The notes under the pieces: generated by a model
Told to the model about the DNA's origin: nothing
Database searches by the model: none
The model's input: the letters and a program-made list of their open reading frames with translations, nothing else
Position numbers and translations under genes: made by a program
Source: an uncultured Oscillospiraceae bacterium
GTDB lineage: Bacteria; Bacillota; Clostridia; Oscillospirales; Oscillospiraceae
Reading direction: 5' to 3'
Assembly (NCBI GenBank): GCA_904398675.1
Contig: CAJFPI010000219.1
Coordinates: 1-11,809, forward strand
Length of the DNA: 11,809 nt
Shown here: piece by piece, positions 1 to 6,451 of the stretch
How positions within the stretch are numbered: position 1 is the stretch's first letter
How the letters are laid out: the number at the start of each line of letters is the position of its first letter

Positions 1-432
1 GCCCCCCAGGTTGACGCTGCCGCCGATGTCCCAGTGCTCCAGCAGCCGGCGCGTCCAGGCGCCATTGCTTTCCACCGCCTCCGGCAGCTGGGGCAGTTCG
101 ATCTCCGTGGGGGGATACGCCAGATAGTCCCGGACATAGCCGATGCCCGCAAAGACAGCCCATACCAGAAAGATCCCCAGCACCCACTGGCTCAGCCGCC
201 ACAGCCAGCCCCAGTAGGGCTTGTGGATCCGCCCCAGCTCCGCGGCGATGGCGGCGGGGTCCCCCATGTCCTCGGTGGCCTTCATCTCCGCGTCGTAGGG
301 GGAGAGGCCCTGGGCCTCGTATTTGTCCCGGATGTCCCGGATATGGCCGTCCAGTTCCCGCCCTACCGCCGCCCGGTCGGGCTTGAAACGGATCTTCCGG
401 GTGGCCTCCTCCACCCATACCTTGGCAAACAT
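1..432 (-). CDS. Membrane protein with permease-prefix/DUF1700-like N-terminus (partial, C-terminus outside window)
   Basis: The gene reads leftward from ATG at 432 and runs off the window, giving 144 codons. Residues 1-70 are a charged helical segment with the pattern seen at the start of PadR-partner membrane proteins (permease prefix domain 1 / DUF1700-like): a run around R24-Y38, then SPYDAEMKATEDMGDP at 44-59. One hydrophobic segment lies at about residues 74-100, followed by a probable extracytoplasmic stretch. The start is 2 bp after the PadR stop codon, so the two genes are very likely cotranscribed and translationally coupled. Such pairs are common in Firmicutes, where the PadR protein controls its own operon. 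The rest of the protein cannot be seen, so it could be a one-helix protein or a full permease. The family call is moderately sure; the function is unknown. Confidence 0.7.
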   Translation of the reverse strand, partial: MFAKVWVEEATRKIRFKPDRAAVGRELDGHIRDIRDKYEAQGLSPYDAEMKATEDMGDPAAIAAELGRIHKPYWGWLWRLSQWVLGIFLVWAVFAGIGYVRDYLAYPPTEIELPQLPEAVESNGAWTRRLLEHWDIGGSVNLGG

Positions 433-434
433 GG

Positions 435-767
435 CTATGCCCCCGCCAGCACCGCCGAAACGGCGCCGGCATAGACGTGCCAGGCGGCCTCCTTCTCCTC
501 CAGCACCTTCAGTCCCTCCTGGGTGATGCGGTAGTAGCGGCGGATGCGGCCGTTGGGGGCCGGGGCCTCCCGGCCCTTCAGCAGCTTTTCCTTCTCCAGA
601 GTGTGCAGCAGGGGATAGAGGGTCCCCTCCTTCAGCTGGAACACGTTCTGGGAGCGGGCGGCAAGCTCCTCAATGATGCGGTAGCCGTAGAGCTCCTGGT
701 CCTTCAGCACGGCCAGCACCAGCATGGCGGTGCTGCCCGGCAGCACGCCGGTATCCTTTCGTGACAT
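435..767 (-). CDS. PadR family transcriptional regulator
   Basis: The product has 110 residues, the usual length for a short (subfamily 2) PadR protein. It has the winged-helix signature: LYGYRIIEEL near residues 26-35, the recognition-helix and wing region LKEGTLYPLLHTLEKEKLL near 45-63, and RRYYRITQEG near 75-84, followed by a C-terminal dimerisation helix. PadR proteins are dimeric repressors, often autoregulatory and often answering antimicrobials or envelope stress. AAGGAGG at 775-781 supports ATG at 767. A strong sigma-A promoter with a centred palindrome lies just upstream, which suggests autorepression. It is the first gene of an operon with the membrane protein that begins 2 bp downstream. 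The inducer cannot be read from sequence. Confidence 0.93.
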   Translation of the reverse strand: MSRKDTGVLPGSTAMLVLAVLKDQELYGYRIIEELAARSQNVFQLKEGTLYPLLHTLEKEKLLKGREAPAPNGRIRRYYRITQEGLKVLEEKEAAWHVYAGAVSAVLAGA

Positions 768-782
768 GGCAAAGCCTCCTTA

Positions 783-825
783 TACTTAGATTTTCTAGGT
801 ACAATATACCAAGATTATCTAAGTA
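783..825. promoter_or_regulatory. 43-bp imperfect palindrome, probable PadR operator
   Basis: TACTTAGAT (783-791) and ATCTAAGTA (817-825) are perfect reverse complements. Inside them TCT/AGA (794-796, 812-814) and GGTA/TACC (798-801, 807-810) pair about the same centre at 804. The palindrome covers the -10 box and the spacer of the padR promoter. Binding by the adjacent PadR dimer is inferred from position and from the family's autoregulatory habit. Confidence 0.65.
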
Positions 826-831
826 TGTCAA
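803..831 (-). promoter_or_regulatory. Sigma-A promoter of the padR operon
   Basis: On the minus strand a perfect -35 TTGACA (831-826) and a -10 TATATT (808-803) are separated by exactly 17 bp. The RBS and padR ATG follow within 40 bp. The spacer and the -10 lie inside the palindrome annotated at 783-825. Confidence 0.85.
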
Positions 832-897
832 GAGGTGCTGTAATTTTTCAGCATAGGGCCGCGGAAGAAGGGCAGACTAAGCCAGGGAGGGTGAGAG

Positions 898-1053
898 ATG
901 AAAAAACAGGAGCAGAAGAAGAAATCCGAGCCCATGGAGAAGGCCATGGCGCTGACAAATTGGAAAAGCAGCCAGACAGATCCCAGCGGCAGCTACACCG
1001 GCCGGCCTGCCGACCCGGGGGAAATTCCCGTACAGGACGCAGACGATCTATAA
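898..1053 (+). CDS. Small conserved-looking hydrophilic protein, 51 aa, unknown function
   Basis: ATG at 898 follows AGGGAGGG (884-891) at normal spacing and opens 51 codons ending in TAA. The N-terminus is lysine-rich (MKKQEQKKKSE). The middle reads TDPSGSYTGRP and the acidic end PVQDADDL. There is no signal peptide or membrane segment. The proline/glycine/aspartate-rich C-terminal half resembles small uncharacterised proteins I recall from other Clostridia, but no function can be assigned. It is a lone gene between divergent padR and convergent spoIID, followed 20 bp later by a GC-rich hairpin. A real gene is supported by the RBS, compact length and terminator. Confidence 0.6.
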   Translation: MKKQEQKKKSEPMEKAMALTNWKSSQTDPSGSYTGRPADPGEIPVQDADDL

Positions 1054-1073
1054 GGCAGCACTTAGACACGGAA

Positions 1074-1097
1074 GGCCCGGGCAGCTCCGCCCGGGCC
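1074..1097 (+). terminator. GC-rich hairpin after the 51-aa gene, possibly bidirectional
   Basis: A 9-bp perfect stem, GGCCCGGGC (1074-1082) with GCCCGGGCC (1089-1097), has a 6-nt loop. The plus-strand tail is only moderately T-rich (1098-1110). It sits between two convergent genes, so it may serve both; the minus-strand side lacks a clear T run. Confidence 0.6.
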
Positions 1098-1101
1098 TCG
1101 C

Positions 1102-2100
1102 TTATTTGTCGTAGACCTCCACGGTGGTGCCGGTGTAGTACCAGGTGAGGATCTCCTTGTAAGTTTTGCCCTGCTGGGCCAGCACATTGGCGCCGTACTG
1201 GCTCATGCCCACGCCGTGGCCGTAGCCGGTGACGGAGAAGGTCACCACATCGTCGGAAAAGGAGATGGTGAAGGATGCGCTGCGCAGGCCCAGCAGAGTC
1301 CGCAGCTCGCTGCCGGTGAGGGAGATGCCCCCCACCTGCAGGGACTGGACCGTGCCGTTTTCCGTCTGCTGGATGTTGGTAAACCAGTTGGAGGGGCTGC
1401 CGGAGAGGTTGGCGGTGGGATAGTTTGCAATAAACAGCTCTTTAAACTCCGTCAGGGTAAAGGTCTCCTGGCTGTAGTAGTTGGGGACGGCCTCCTCCGT
1501 CTCCGGGGAGTCCACGCTGCGGAGATAGGGGAGGCTGCTCTGCCACACATCCTCCACGTTGCTGGTGGAGCCGGGGGAGGAGGAGTGGAACACGGCCAGA
1601 ATGGGGCTGCCGTCATAGAGGACCACCTCGCCGTCGGTCTCCGTCACGGCGGCGCGGATCTTCTCCTCATAGACCGCCGTGGAGATGCCCCAGCTGGCGG
1701 CGGCGTCCTCCTCGCTGCGGTAGGCCTTGCAGCAGGTGACCTGGTCGCAGGCGTCGGCCTCCGGGTGGTTGGCGCTGCCGCCGTGCTCCATCTTGTAAAT
1801 GGTGTAGGTCCGGGCGGCCACCGCCTGGGCCTTCAATGCCTCCTCCTCAAAGGTGGCGGGCATCTCCGCCCGCACCACGCCCATGAGGTAGGTCTCCATA
1901 TCCATCTCCACCACCTCCCCCTCGATGAGGACCCGCAGCAGCCTGGCGCTGTCGTGGACAGTGGAGGGCTGGACCTCTCCGCCGCCGCTGTCGGTGGACG
2001 GGGGGAGCAGGGCTGTGTCCTCCTCCGCGCCCCCCAGCCAGGGCAGAAAAAATAATAAAAACAGCAGCACGCATGCGGCTGCAAAGCTCTTTCGCAACAT
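1102..2100 (-). CDS. spoIID: Stage II sporulation protein D (SpoIID), lytic transglycosylase
   Basis: The product has 332 residues, the normal SpoIID size. An N-terminal hydrophobic anchor lies at about residues 5-23. Next comes the SpoIID/LytB region RAEMPATFEEEALKAQAVAA (77-96), in which E79 matches the catalytic glutamate. H112, C118 and C123/C124 match the zinc-binding His/Cys set described for clostridial SpoIID. The C-terminal GYGHGVGMSQYGA block (292-304) is the family hallmark. SpoIID acts with SpoIIM and SpoIIP in the mother cell, cutting denuded glycan strands at the septum to drive engulfment; neither partner gene is nearby. GAGGAGG (2107-2113) supports the ATG at 2100. A sigma-E-like promoter lies just upstream. 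Housekeeping SpoIID-like amidase enhancers are the main alternative, but the promoter and complete motifs favour true SpoIID. Confidence 0.92.
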   Translation of the reverse strand: MLRKSFAAACVLLFLLFFLPWLGGAEEDTALLPPSTDSGGGEVQPSTVHDSARLLRVLIEGEVVEMDMETYLMGVVRAEMPATFEEEALKAQAVAARTYTIYKMEHGGSANHPEADACDQVTCCKAYRSEEDAAASWGISTAVYEEKIRAAVTETDGEVVLYDGSPILAVFHSSSPGSTSNVEDVWQSSLPYLRSVDSPETEEAVPNYYSQETFTLTEFKELFIANYPTANLSGSPSNWFTNIQQTENGTVQSLQVGGISLTGSELRTLLGLRSASFTISFSDDVVTFSVTGYGHGVGMSQYGANVLAQQGKTYKEILTWYYTGTTVEVYDK

Positions 2101-2118
2101 GACTCGCCTCCTCGCCCT

Positions 2119-2147
2119 ACCCTATGTGCGGCCTGTCCAAAATATGA
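2119..2147 (-). promoter_or_regulatory. Sigma-E-like promoter of spoIID
   Basis: On the minus strand TCATATT (2147-2141) and CATAGGGT (2126-2119) are separated by 14 bp. This fits the Bacillus sigma-E pattern of a -35 with core ATATT and a -10 of the form CATAnnnT at that spacing. It lies about 20 bp upstream of the spoIID start, and spoIID is a classical sigma-E gene. Confidence 0.7.
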
Positions 2148-2175
2148 TGACAAAAGCGGCGCAAGGTGGTATACT
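2147..2175 (+). promoter_or_regulatory. Sigma-A-like promoter of the 261-aa membrane protein gene
   Basis: ATGACA (2147-2152) and TATACT (2170-2175) are spaced by 17 bp on the plus strand, 35 bp before the chosen start codon. Its -35 abuts the -35 of the divergent sigma-E-like promoter. Confidence 0.65.
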
Positions 2176-2210
2176 ACATCTGTCAGCTTACCAAGGAAAG
2201 GACGTCTCCT

Positions 2211-2996
2211 ATGAAAAAAACCATTTTTTTGGCCCTGCCGCTGGTGACGGGTGCGGTGGGCTTTTTGGGCCGGGCGGCGGAGATCCGCCTGGGCTTTGAC
2301 AGTGCCACCGGCCTCGCTGTGGGACATGTGATCAGCACCGTGCTGCCGCTGTATCTGGCGGCGGCAGCCATCCTGTATCTGGTGCTCTCCTGGCGCCAGC
2401 CGGCAGGCAGACAGGGGCTCAGCGCCGGCTTTGATACGCCGCAGGGGCCGCTTCCGGTGCTGCTGGCCGGGATTCTGCTGACCATTGCCGGAGGCGGCTG
2501 GCTGATGGCGCTGTCCCTCCAGAGCAGCCTTCTGGATCTCCTGCTGGGGGCGCTGTCGGTGGTGTCCGGGTGCGCCATGTTTGCCGCTGTGAAACAATGG
2601 CGGCAGGGAGAGGCACCGGGGGGGCTGCTGCTGGCGCCGGTGCTGCTGTATGTGGCGTGGCTGCTGCTGACATACAAAAACTACGCCGATTTTCCGGTGA
2701 CTGCCCGGTTTTATGTGGAGGTGCTGGCCCTGGCTGCGCTGACGCTGGCAGCCTACCAGGCGGCGGCCTTCGCCTATGGCATCGGCAGCCGCCGGTGGTT
2801 CCGCGTCTCCGCGGCCATGGCGGTCACTCTGGGCTGCACGGCTCTGGCCGACAGTGTGTCGCTGCCGGTTTTGGTGCTGTACGGCGGGGCGGTGCTGCAG
2901 ATCTATGGGCTGTGGCTCTGCCAGCGGACAGACGCGCCGGAGACGGCGGAGAGCCAGGAAACAGAGGGGAGCGGGGAGAACGCTCCCGGAGAGTAG
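2211..2996 (+). CDS. Multi-pass integral membrane protein, unknown function
   Basis: The start at 2211 (MKKTIFLALP) is preferred over the in-frame ATG at 2166 because AAGGAAAGG (2192-2200) precedes it and because 2166 lies inside the likely promoter. The product has 261 residues and about seven or eight hydrophobic segments, near residues 4-20, 38-60, 81-101, 107-126, 138-154, 168-190, 199-213 and 218-237. A hydrophilic, acidic and serine-rich tail follows (239-261). No catalytic or transport motif is recognised, so no function is assigned. It is monocistronic, divergent from spoIID, and ends before a strong hairpin. Sharing a promoter region with spoIID does not imply sporulation control, because its own promoter looks like sigma-A. 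Confidence 0.8.
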   Translation: MKKTIFLALPLVTGAVGFLGRAAEIRLGFDSATGLAVGHVISTVLPLYLAAAAILYLVLSWRQPAGRQGLSAGFDTPQGPLPVLLAGILLTIAGGGWLMALSLQSSLLDLLLGALSVVSGCAMFAAVKQWRQGEAPGGLLLAPVLLYVAWLLLTYKNYADFPVTARFYVEVLALAALTLAAYQAAAFAYGIGSRRWFRVSAAMAVTLGCTALADSVSLPVLVLYGGAVLQIYGLWLCQRTDAPETAESQETEGSGENAPGE

Positions 2997-3060
2997 GTTT
3001 CCGCCGGCACAGCGGAGACCGTGGGGCCTATCCGAAGAGGAAAGGCATTCAGACACAGCG

Positions 3061-3088
3061 AAGGGGCGCGGCATTTGCCGCGCCCCTT
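3061..3088 (+). terminator. Strong hairpin after the membrane protein gene
   Basis: A 12-bp perfect stem, AAGGGGCGCGGC (3061-3072) with GCCGCGCCCCTT (3077-3088), has an ATTT loop. The tail is short and mixed (CATATGTTT), so the T tract is weak, but the stem is very stable. From here to 3197 the DNA turns AT-rich and shows no gene. A weak inverted repeat (TACGAA...TTCGTA, about 3146-3172) lies behind the 3' end of tadA. Confidence 0.65.
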
Positions 3089-3197
3089 CATATGTTTGGA
3101 AGATTGGATGAAAAGAAGTTATTGTCTCTTGCAAGACATATCCTACGAAACAATCATTAAAAAAGTTCGTACAAAGATGTTACAAAAGTATAAAATC

Positions 3198-3674
3198 TTA
3201 TGGCTGTTTCTCCGCCGGCGGGATGCCCCGGCGGAGATGCTGGAAAAATTCCGTCAGCACCCGGCCGCAGCGCTCGGCCAGAATGCCGCCCACCAGAGCG
3301 GGGGTGCCGGGGAAATTTTCCATAAAAAGGTTCAAAACGCCTCCGCAGGCCCCCATGGCCGGATCCCTGGCGCCGTAGAACACCCGGGGGATCCGGGCGT
3401 TTAAGATAGCGCCGGCGCACATGGGGCAGGGCTCCAATGTCACATACAGCGCGCAGTCCTCCAGCCGCCAGGAGCCGAGGGCGCGGTTGGCCATGGCGAT
3501 GGCCTCCGTCTCCGCGTGGGAGAGGGCGCTCTGCTTTTCCTCCCGCCGGTTCCGTCCCCGTCCCACCACCTGGCCGTTCCGGACGATGACGCAGCCCACC
3601 GGCACCTCGCCGGCGGCGGCGGCCTCCTCCGCCAGCTCCAGGGCCAGCGCCATATACTTTTCATGATCCGGCAT
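3198..3674 (-). CDS. tadA: tRNA-specific adenosine deaminase TadA
   Basis: The product has 158 residues, typical for TadA. The zinc/catalytic centre is intact: HAE with H53 and E55, and PCPMC at 82-86 giving C83 and C86. The GEVPVGCVIV strand (23-32) and the end of the core around LNLFMENFPG (114-123) also fit the family. TadA deaminates A34 to inosine in tRNA-Arg(ACG), allowing decoding of CGU/CGC/CGA codons, and is usually essential. The start at 3674 is chosen because GAAGGAGT stands 7-8 bp upstream; the frame is open for 22 further codons but without ribosome-binding support. Its position divergent from DUF2508-bofA recalls the B. subtilis region with yaaJ (tadA) and yaaL-bofA. Confidence 0.95.
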   Translation of the reverse strand: MPDHEKYMALALELAEEAAAAGEVPVGCVIVRNGQVVGRGRNRREEKQSALSHAETEAIAMANRALGSWRLEDCALYVTLEPCPMCAGAILNARIPRVFYGARDPAMGACGGVLNLFMENFPGTPALVGGILAERCGRVLTEFFQHLRRGIPPAEKQP

Positions 3675-3704
3675 GTTTCGCACTCCTTCGCGGTTTATTT
3701 GCTG

Positions 3705-3735
3705 GCATATTTGTCCAAAATACCAGGTAAGATAG
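3705..3735 (+). promoter_or_regulatory. Possible forespore-type (sigma-F/G-like) promoter of DUF2508-bofA
   Basis: GCATA (3705-3709), a 16-bp spacer, and GGTAAGATAG (3726-3735) resemble the Bacillus sigma-F form GYATA / GGnnAnAnTR with one mismatch. No good sigma-A pair is visible here. GCATATT at 3705-3711 would also suit a sigma-E -35, but no -10 occurs at the right distance. This is a weak call by eye. Confidence 0.4.
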
Positions 3736-3767
3736 AACATACGACCCGACGGTAAAGGAGGACAACG

Positions 3768-4040
3768 ATGCTGCGGCGTATTTCACCGATCCATAAGCAG
3801 GGCAAGGCCACCCGGGAGCAGCGGGAGCTGATGCAGTCGCTGCAGGAGGCGCAGAGCGCCCTCCAGAGCGCCTATCTCAGCTTTGACGTCCTGACAGACC
3901 CGGAGCTTGTGGAGTCATGCATCTTTGAGATCCGCGCCCTCCAGGCCCGCATCAACTATCTCCTGCGGACCATGAAGGAGCGGGAGCGGCAGGATGCCGC
4001 GGCAGCCGCCGGGGGAGGGGGGAGACGAAAATGGGTTTGA
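3768..4040 (+). CDS. DUF2508 (YaaL-like) small protein
   Basis: The product has 90 residues and is predicted to be mostly helical and cytoplasmic. Residues 15-35 (TREQRELMQSLQEAQSALQSA) and 48-73 form two amphipathic helices, with YLSFDVLTDPELVESCIFEI between them. That central pattern matches the DUF2508 family, whose B. subtilis member YaaL lies directly upstream of bofA. The C-terminus is an alanine/glycine-rich run ending in basic residues. AAAGGAGG just upstream supports ATG at 3768. The 3' end overlaps the next gene by 10 bp, so the two are coupled. Function is unknown; the context suggests a sporulation-associated role. Confidence 0.82.
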   Translation: MLRRISPIHKQGKATREQRELMQSLQEAQSALQSAYLSFDVLTDPELVESCIFEIRALQARINYLLRTMKERERQDAAAAAGGGGRRKWV

Positions 4041-4300
4041 CGGAGAAGGTCTCCATCGCCCTTCTGGCCCTGTTTGCCGCGGGAGTGGTGATCCGTCTGT
4101 TCCGCGCGCCGCTGAAACTGGCGCTGCAGGTGCTGGGGAACACCCTGCTGGGCTTTGGCGCGCTGCTGGTGCTGAACATGACCAGCGCCCTCACCGGCAT
4201 CTCCCTGGGCGTCAACATGCTCAATGCACTGGTGATCGGGATTTTGGGGGTGCCGGGGCTGGGGCTGCTGGTGCTGGTGCAGTGGCTGTTCACCTCTTAG
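4031..4300 (+). CDS. bofA: BofA family pro-sigma-K processing inhibitor
   Basis: The product has 89 residues and is very hydrophobic, with membrane segments near residues 7-23, 32-50 and 65-87. It carries the BofA features: NTLLGFGALLVLNM in the middle, then GVNMLNALVIGILGVPGLGLLVLVQWLF. In B. subtilis BofA sits in the outer forespore membrane with SpoIVFA and inhibits the SpoIVFB protease, delaying pro-sigma-K cleavage. Many Clostridia keep bofA without the full SpoIVFA/B system, so the exact job here is uncertain. GGGGGGAGA lies about 10 bp before the ATG, inside the end of the DUF2508 gene. The asparagines at N36, N49 and N62 fall within or beside membrane segments. A hairpin with a T-rich tail follows 48 bp after the stop. 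Confidence 0.88.
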   Translation: MGLTEKVSIALLALFAAGVVIRLFRAPLKLALQVLGNTLLGFGALLVLNMTSALTGISLGVNMLNALVIGILGVPGLGLLVLVQWLFTS

Positions 4301-4336
4301 CCTACATATATGGCAGAGCAGCATGTTTTGCGGCGA

Positions 4337-5446
4337 TTATCCTGCGGGGGAGGACGTCTCGGCGTCCTCCTCTTTTCCTTTGATTGCGGATTCCTCCAGC
4401 GCGGCCTGCACCGCCTCCAGAAAGCGGGAGAAGGCGGAGGGGACAGCCAGGGCCGACAGCTCCGCCCTGTCCGCCCAGGTAAGGCCCGCGCCTTCCCCCC
4501 GGACCTCCACCAGATAGCCGGTCATGTGCCACTCCACATGGGTGAAGATGTGCCGGCTCTCCAGCCGCTGCCGCCAAAGGACAGGGACAAGCCCCATTTC
4601 CCCCAGCGCCGCGGCGGCCGCCCCCTCGTCCAGATGGCCGGGGAGGTGGGGAAACTCCCAGAGGCCCGCCAGAAGTCCGCTGTCAGGCCGCTTTCTCACA
4701 GCGGTCCGCCCCTGGGAGAGGAGGAGAAACACCGTCATCTCCTCCACCCGCCGCTCTGCCTTCTTCCGTTTCACCGGCAGCTGGGTCTCCCGGCCGGCGG
4801 CGTGGGCGGCGCAAAGGCGGGAGAGAGGGCAGGATTCGCACAGCGGCGCCCCGTTGGGGAGGCACACCATGGCCCCCAGATCCATCATGGCCTGGTTGAA
4901 GTCCCCGGGCCGGTCCGAGGGCATGGCGGCGGTCATATCCTCCCGGATCCTCCGGCGGACCTTGGGATCCAGGATATCCTCCTCCAGCTCCGCCACCCGG
5001 GCCGCCAGGCGCAGCACATTGCCGTCCACTGCAGGGACCCTTTCCCCAAATGCAATGGAGGCGACGGCCCCGGCGGTGTACTCCCCCACGCCGGGCAGGC
5101 GGAGAAGGGACTCGTAGGTGGGGGGAAACCGGCCGCCCAGCTCCTGGACGATCATCCGGGCGGCTTTCTGCAGATTTCTGGCCCGGCTGTAGTAGCCCAG
5201 ACCCTCCCAGAGCTTTAACAGCCGCTCCTCCTCCACCGCAGCCAGGGCCGTCACATCCGGCAGCTGCTCCATCCACTGCCGGTAGTAGGGCAGCACCGCC
5301 GTCACCCTTGTCTGCTGCAGCATGATCTCCGACACCCAGATTTTGTAAGGGTCCCTGGTGCCCCGCCAGGGGAGATCCCGCCGGTTTTCATCGTACCAGG
5401 CCAGAAGGGGCACCGGCATAGCCTGCAGCCGCTGCTGCGCTGTCAT
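4337..5446 (-). CDS. mutY: A/G-specific adenine DNA glycosylase MutY
   Basis: The product has 369 residues, normal for MutY. It removes adenine mispaired with 8-oxoguanine or G. SEIMLQQTRV (39-48) carries catalytic E40. LPGVGEYTAGAVAS (117-130) is the helix-hairpin-helix, and VDGNVLRLAAR (140-150) carries D141. The [4Fe-4S] loop has C195, C203, C206 and C212. Its first gap is seven residues rather than the six of E. coli MutY; I believe this spacing occurs in other Clostridia. The C-terminal Nudix-like 8-oxoG recognition domain covers about 233-350, including FTH at 301-303. The start at 5446 is chosen because it lies 8 bp after the upstream gene's stop and behind GGTGAGGGAG; a longer in-frame extension would overlap that gene fully. 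It is cotranscribed with the TtcA-family gene. Confidence 0.95.
   Translation of the reverse strand: MTAQQRLQAMPVPLLAWYDENRRDLPWRGTRDPYKIWVSEIMLQQTRVTAVLPYYRQWMEQLPDVTALAAVEEERLLKLWEGLGYYSRARNLQKAARMIVQELGGRFPPTYESLLRLPGVGEYTAGAVASIAFGERVPAVDGNVLRLAARVAELEEDILDPKVRRRIREDMTAAMPSDRPGDFNQAMMDLGAMVCLPNGAPLCESCPLSRLCAAHAAGRETQLPVKRKKAERRVEEMTVFLLLSQGRTAVRKRPDSGLLAGLWEFPHLPGHLDEGAAAAALGEMGLVPVLWRQRLESRHIFTHVEWHMTGYLVEVRGEGAGLTWADRAELSALAVPSAFSRFLEAVQAALEESAIKGKEEDAETSSPAG
4349..4380 (+). terminator. Rho-independent terminator after bofA
   Basis: GGAGGACG (4349-4356) pairs with CGTCCTCC (4363-4370) around a 6-nt loop, followed by TCTTTTCCTT. It lies inside the last codons of the convergent mutY gene (stop at 4337), so the two transcripts overlap here. 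Confidence 0.75.
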
Positions 5447-5454
5447 GCTCTCCC

Positions 5455-6180
5455 TCACCGCTGCCGCTCCTCCCGGCTCCAGCCGTAGAGGGGGTAGCGC
5501 TGGATAGCGCCGAAGATCCGCTTTTTGATCCCGGGGAACTGGCTGTCCAGGCTGCGGATCAGCTCCTTCATCTCCTCCCGCTTGGTGGAGCCGTTGGCGG
5601 GGCAGGGGTTGTGGACCACCGGCAGGCCCAGCCGTTTCACCGCACCGCGGACCTCCCGCTCCTGGACGTAGAGCAGGGGGCGGATCTGGGTGACCCTGGT
5701 CCGGTCCAGATAGGTCACCGGCTGGAAACAGCTGATGCGCCCCTCGATAAAGAGGCTCATGAGCATGGTTTCCACCGCGTCGTCGTAGTGGTGGCCCAGG
5801 GCGATTTTGGAGATGCCCAGCGCATTGAGCTTGGTGCTGAGCGCTCCCCGGCGGAACTTGGCACACAACGAGCAGGGGTTCTTCTCCTGCCGTGCCTCAA
5901 AGACCACCTCGTAGATGGGTACCGGCTCGATGTAGTAGGGCACCTCCAGCTCCCGGCAGAGGCCGGCGATGGGGGAGAAGTCCATCCCCGGCGTGCCGCT
6001 GTCGATGGTCACCGCTGCCACGTCGAAGGGCTTGGGGTAGAACCGGCGGAGATGGGCCAGGGCCGCCAGGGTCAGCACCGAGTCCTTCCCGCCGCTGACG
6101 CCCACGGCCACCGTCTCCCCCGCGTCGATCATATCATAGTCCTCCACGCACCGGCGGACCAGGGAAAGGATGTGCTGCAT
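5455..6180 (-). CDS. TtcA-family PP-loop tRNA thiolation enzyme
   Basis: The product has 241 residues. It has the ATP-pyrophosphatase P-loop SGGKDS (29-34), a CxxC motif at C103/C106 and a third cysteine at C193 in NPCPANGSTKR. These three cysteines hold the [4Fe-4S] cluster in TtcA/TtuA-type enzymes. GHHYDDAVETMLMSLF (129-144) is another family block. TtcA adenylates C32 of certain tRNAs and replaces its oxygen with sulfur; whether this clostridial member targets C32 or another base is not certain. ATG at 6180 follows AGGAGG at good spacing; the in-frame upstream extension to 6363 is a low-complexity run without an RBS and crosses the rplM promoter. It heads an operon with mutY. No clear promoter is seen in the pyrimidine-rich upstream strand. 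Confidence 0.88.
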   Translation of the reverse strand: MQHILSLVRRCVEDYDMIDAGETVAVGVSGGKDSVLTLAALAHLRRFYPKPFDVAAVTIDSGTPGMDFSPIAGLCRELEVPYYIEPVPIYEVVFEARQEKNPCSLCAKFRRGALSTKLNALGISKIALGHHYDDAVETMLMSLFIEGRISCFQPVTYLDRTRVTQIRPLLYVQEREVRGAVKRLGLPVVHNPCPANGSTKREEMKELIRSLDSQFPGIKKRIFGAIQRYPLYGWSREERQR

Positions 6181-6284
6181 GGCTGCGCCTCCTGTGAGTT
6201 TGAAAATTGAAAAAGAGATATCAAAAGAAAATAAAAGAAAACAAGAGATACAGAGAGTATTCTGTGTGGTAAATAAAAATGGTG

Positions 6285-6314
6285 TTGACAAAGAAAAGAC
6301 CGTTGTGGTATAAA
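6285..6314 (+). promoter_or_regulatory. Sigma-A promoter of rplM-rpsI
   Basis: A perfect TTGACA (6285-6290) and TATAAA (6309-6314) are 18 bp apart. Transcription would begin near 6320, leaving a leader of about 130 nt before rplM. The A-rich DNA at 6200-6284 suits an upstream element. Confidence 0.8.
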
Positions 6315-6366
6315 TAGTGTTGCTCGCCATGGGCATTATAGCCGATTTCGGGCAAAAACTCAAGGT

Positions 6367-6422
6367 TTCCTTCGATCACGAAAGGTTCGGACGCCGCTCC
6401 GGCGCTTTCGTCATCGAAGGAA
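6367..6422 (+). promoter_or_regulatory. Structured mRNA leader, probable L13 autoregulatory element
   Basis: TTCCTTCGAT (6367-6376) pairs with ATCGAAGGAA (6413-6422). Inside it, ACGAAAG (6378-6384) pairs with CTTTCGT (6405-6411). At the tip CGCCG (6392-6396) pairs with CGGCG (6400-6404). A 7-nt one-sided bulge (6385-6391) separates the last two helices. The hairpin ends 12 nt before the rplM RBS (AAAGGAG, 6435-6441). Firmicutes rplM mRNAs carry an L13 leader (an Rfam family), so autoregulation by L13 is the likely role. I did not align it to that family. Confidence 0.6.
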
Positions 6423-6451
6423 CGGAAAATCATCAAAGGAGAATTACGACC

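Noticed and set aside
1833..3134. 433-codon minus-strand open frame
   Set aside because: It crosses the spoIID start, the divergent promoters and the whole membrane protein gene; the text is histidine/glutamine/arginine-rich antisense with no RBS.
4310..5218. 302-codon plus-strand open frame over mutY
   Set aside because: It is antisense to mutY, whose catalytic and iron-sulfur motifs are intact, and it contains the bofA terminator.
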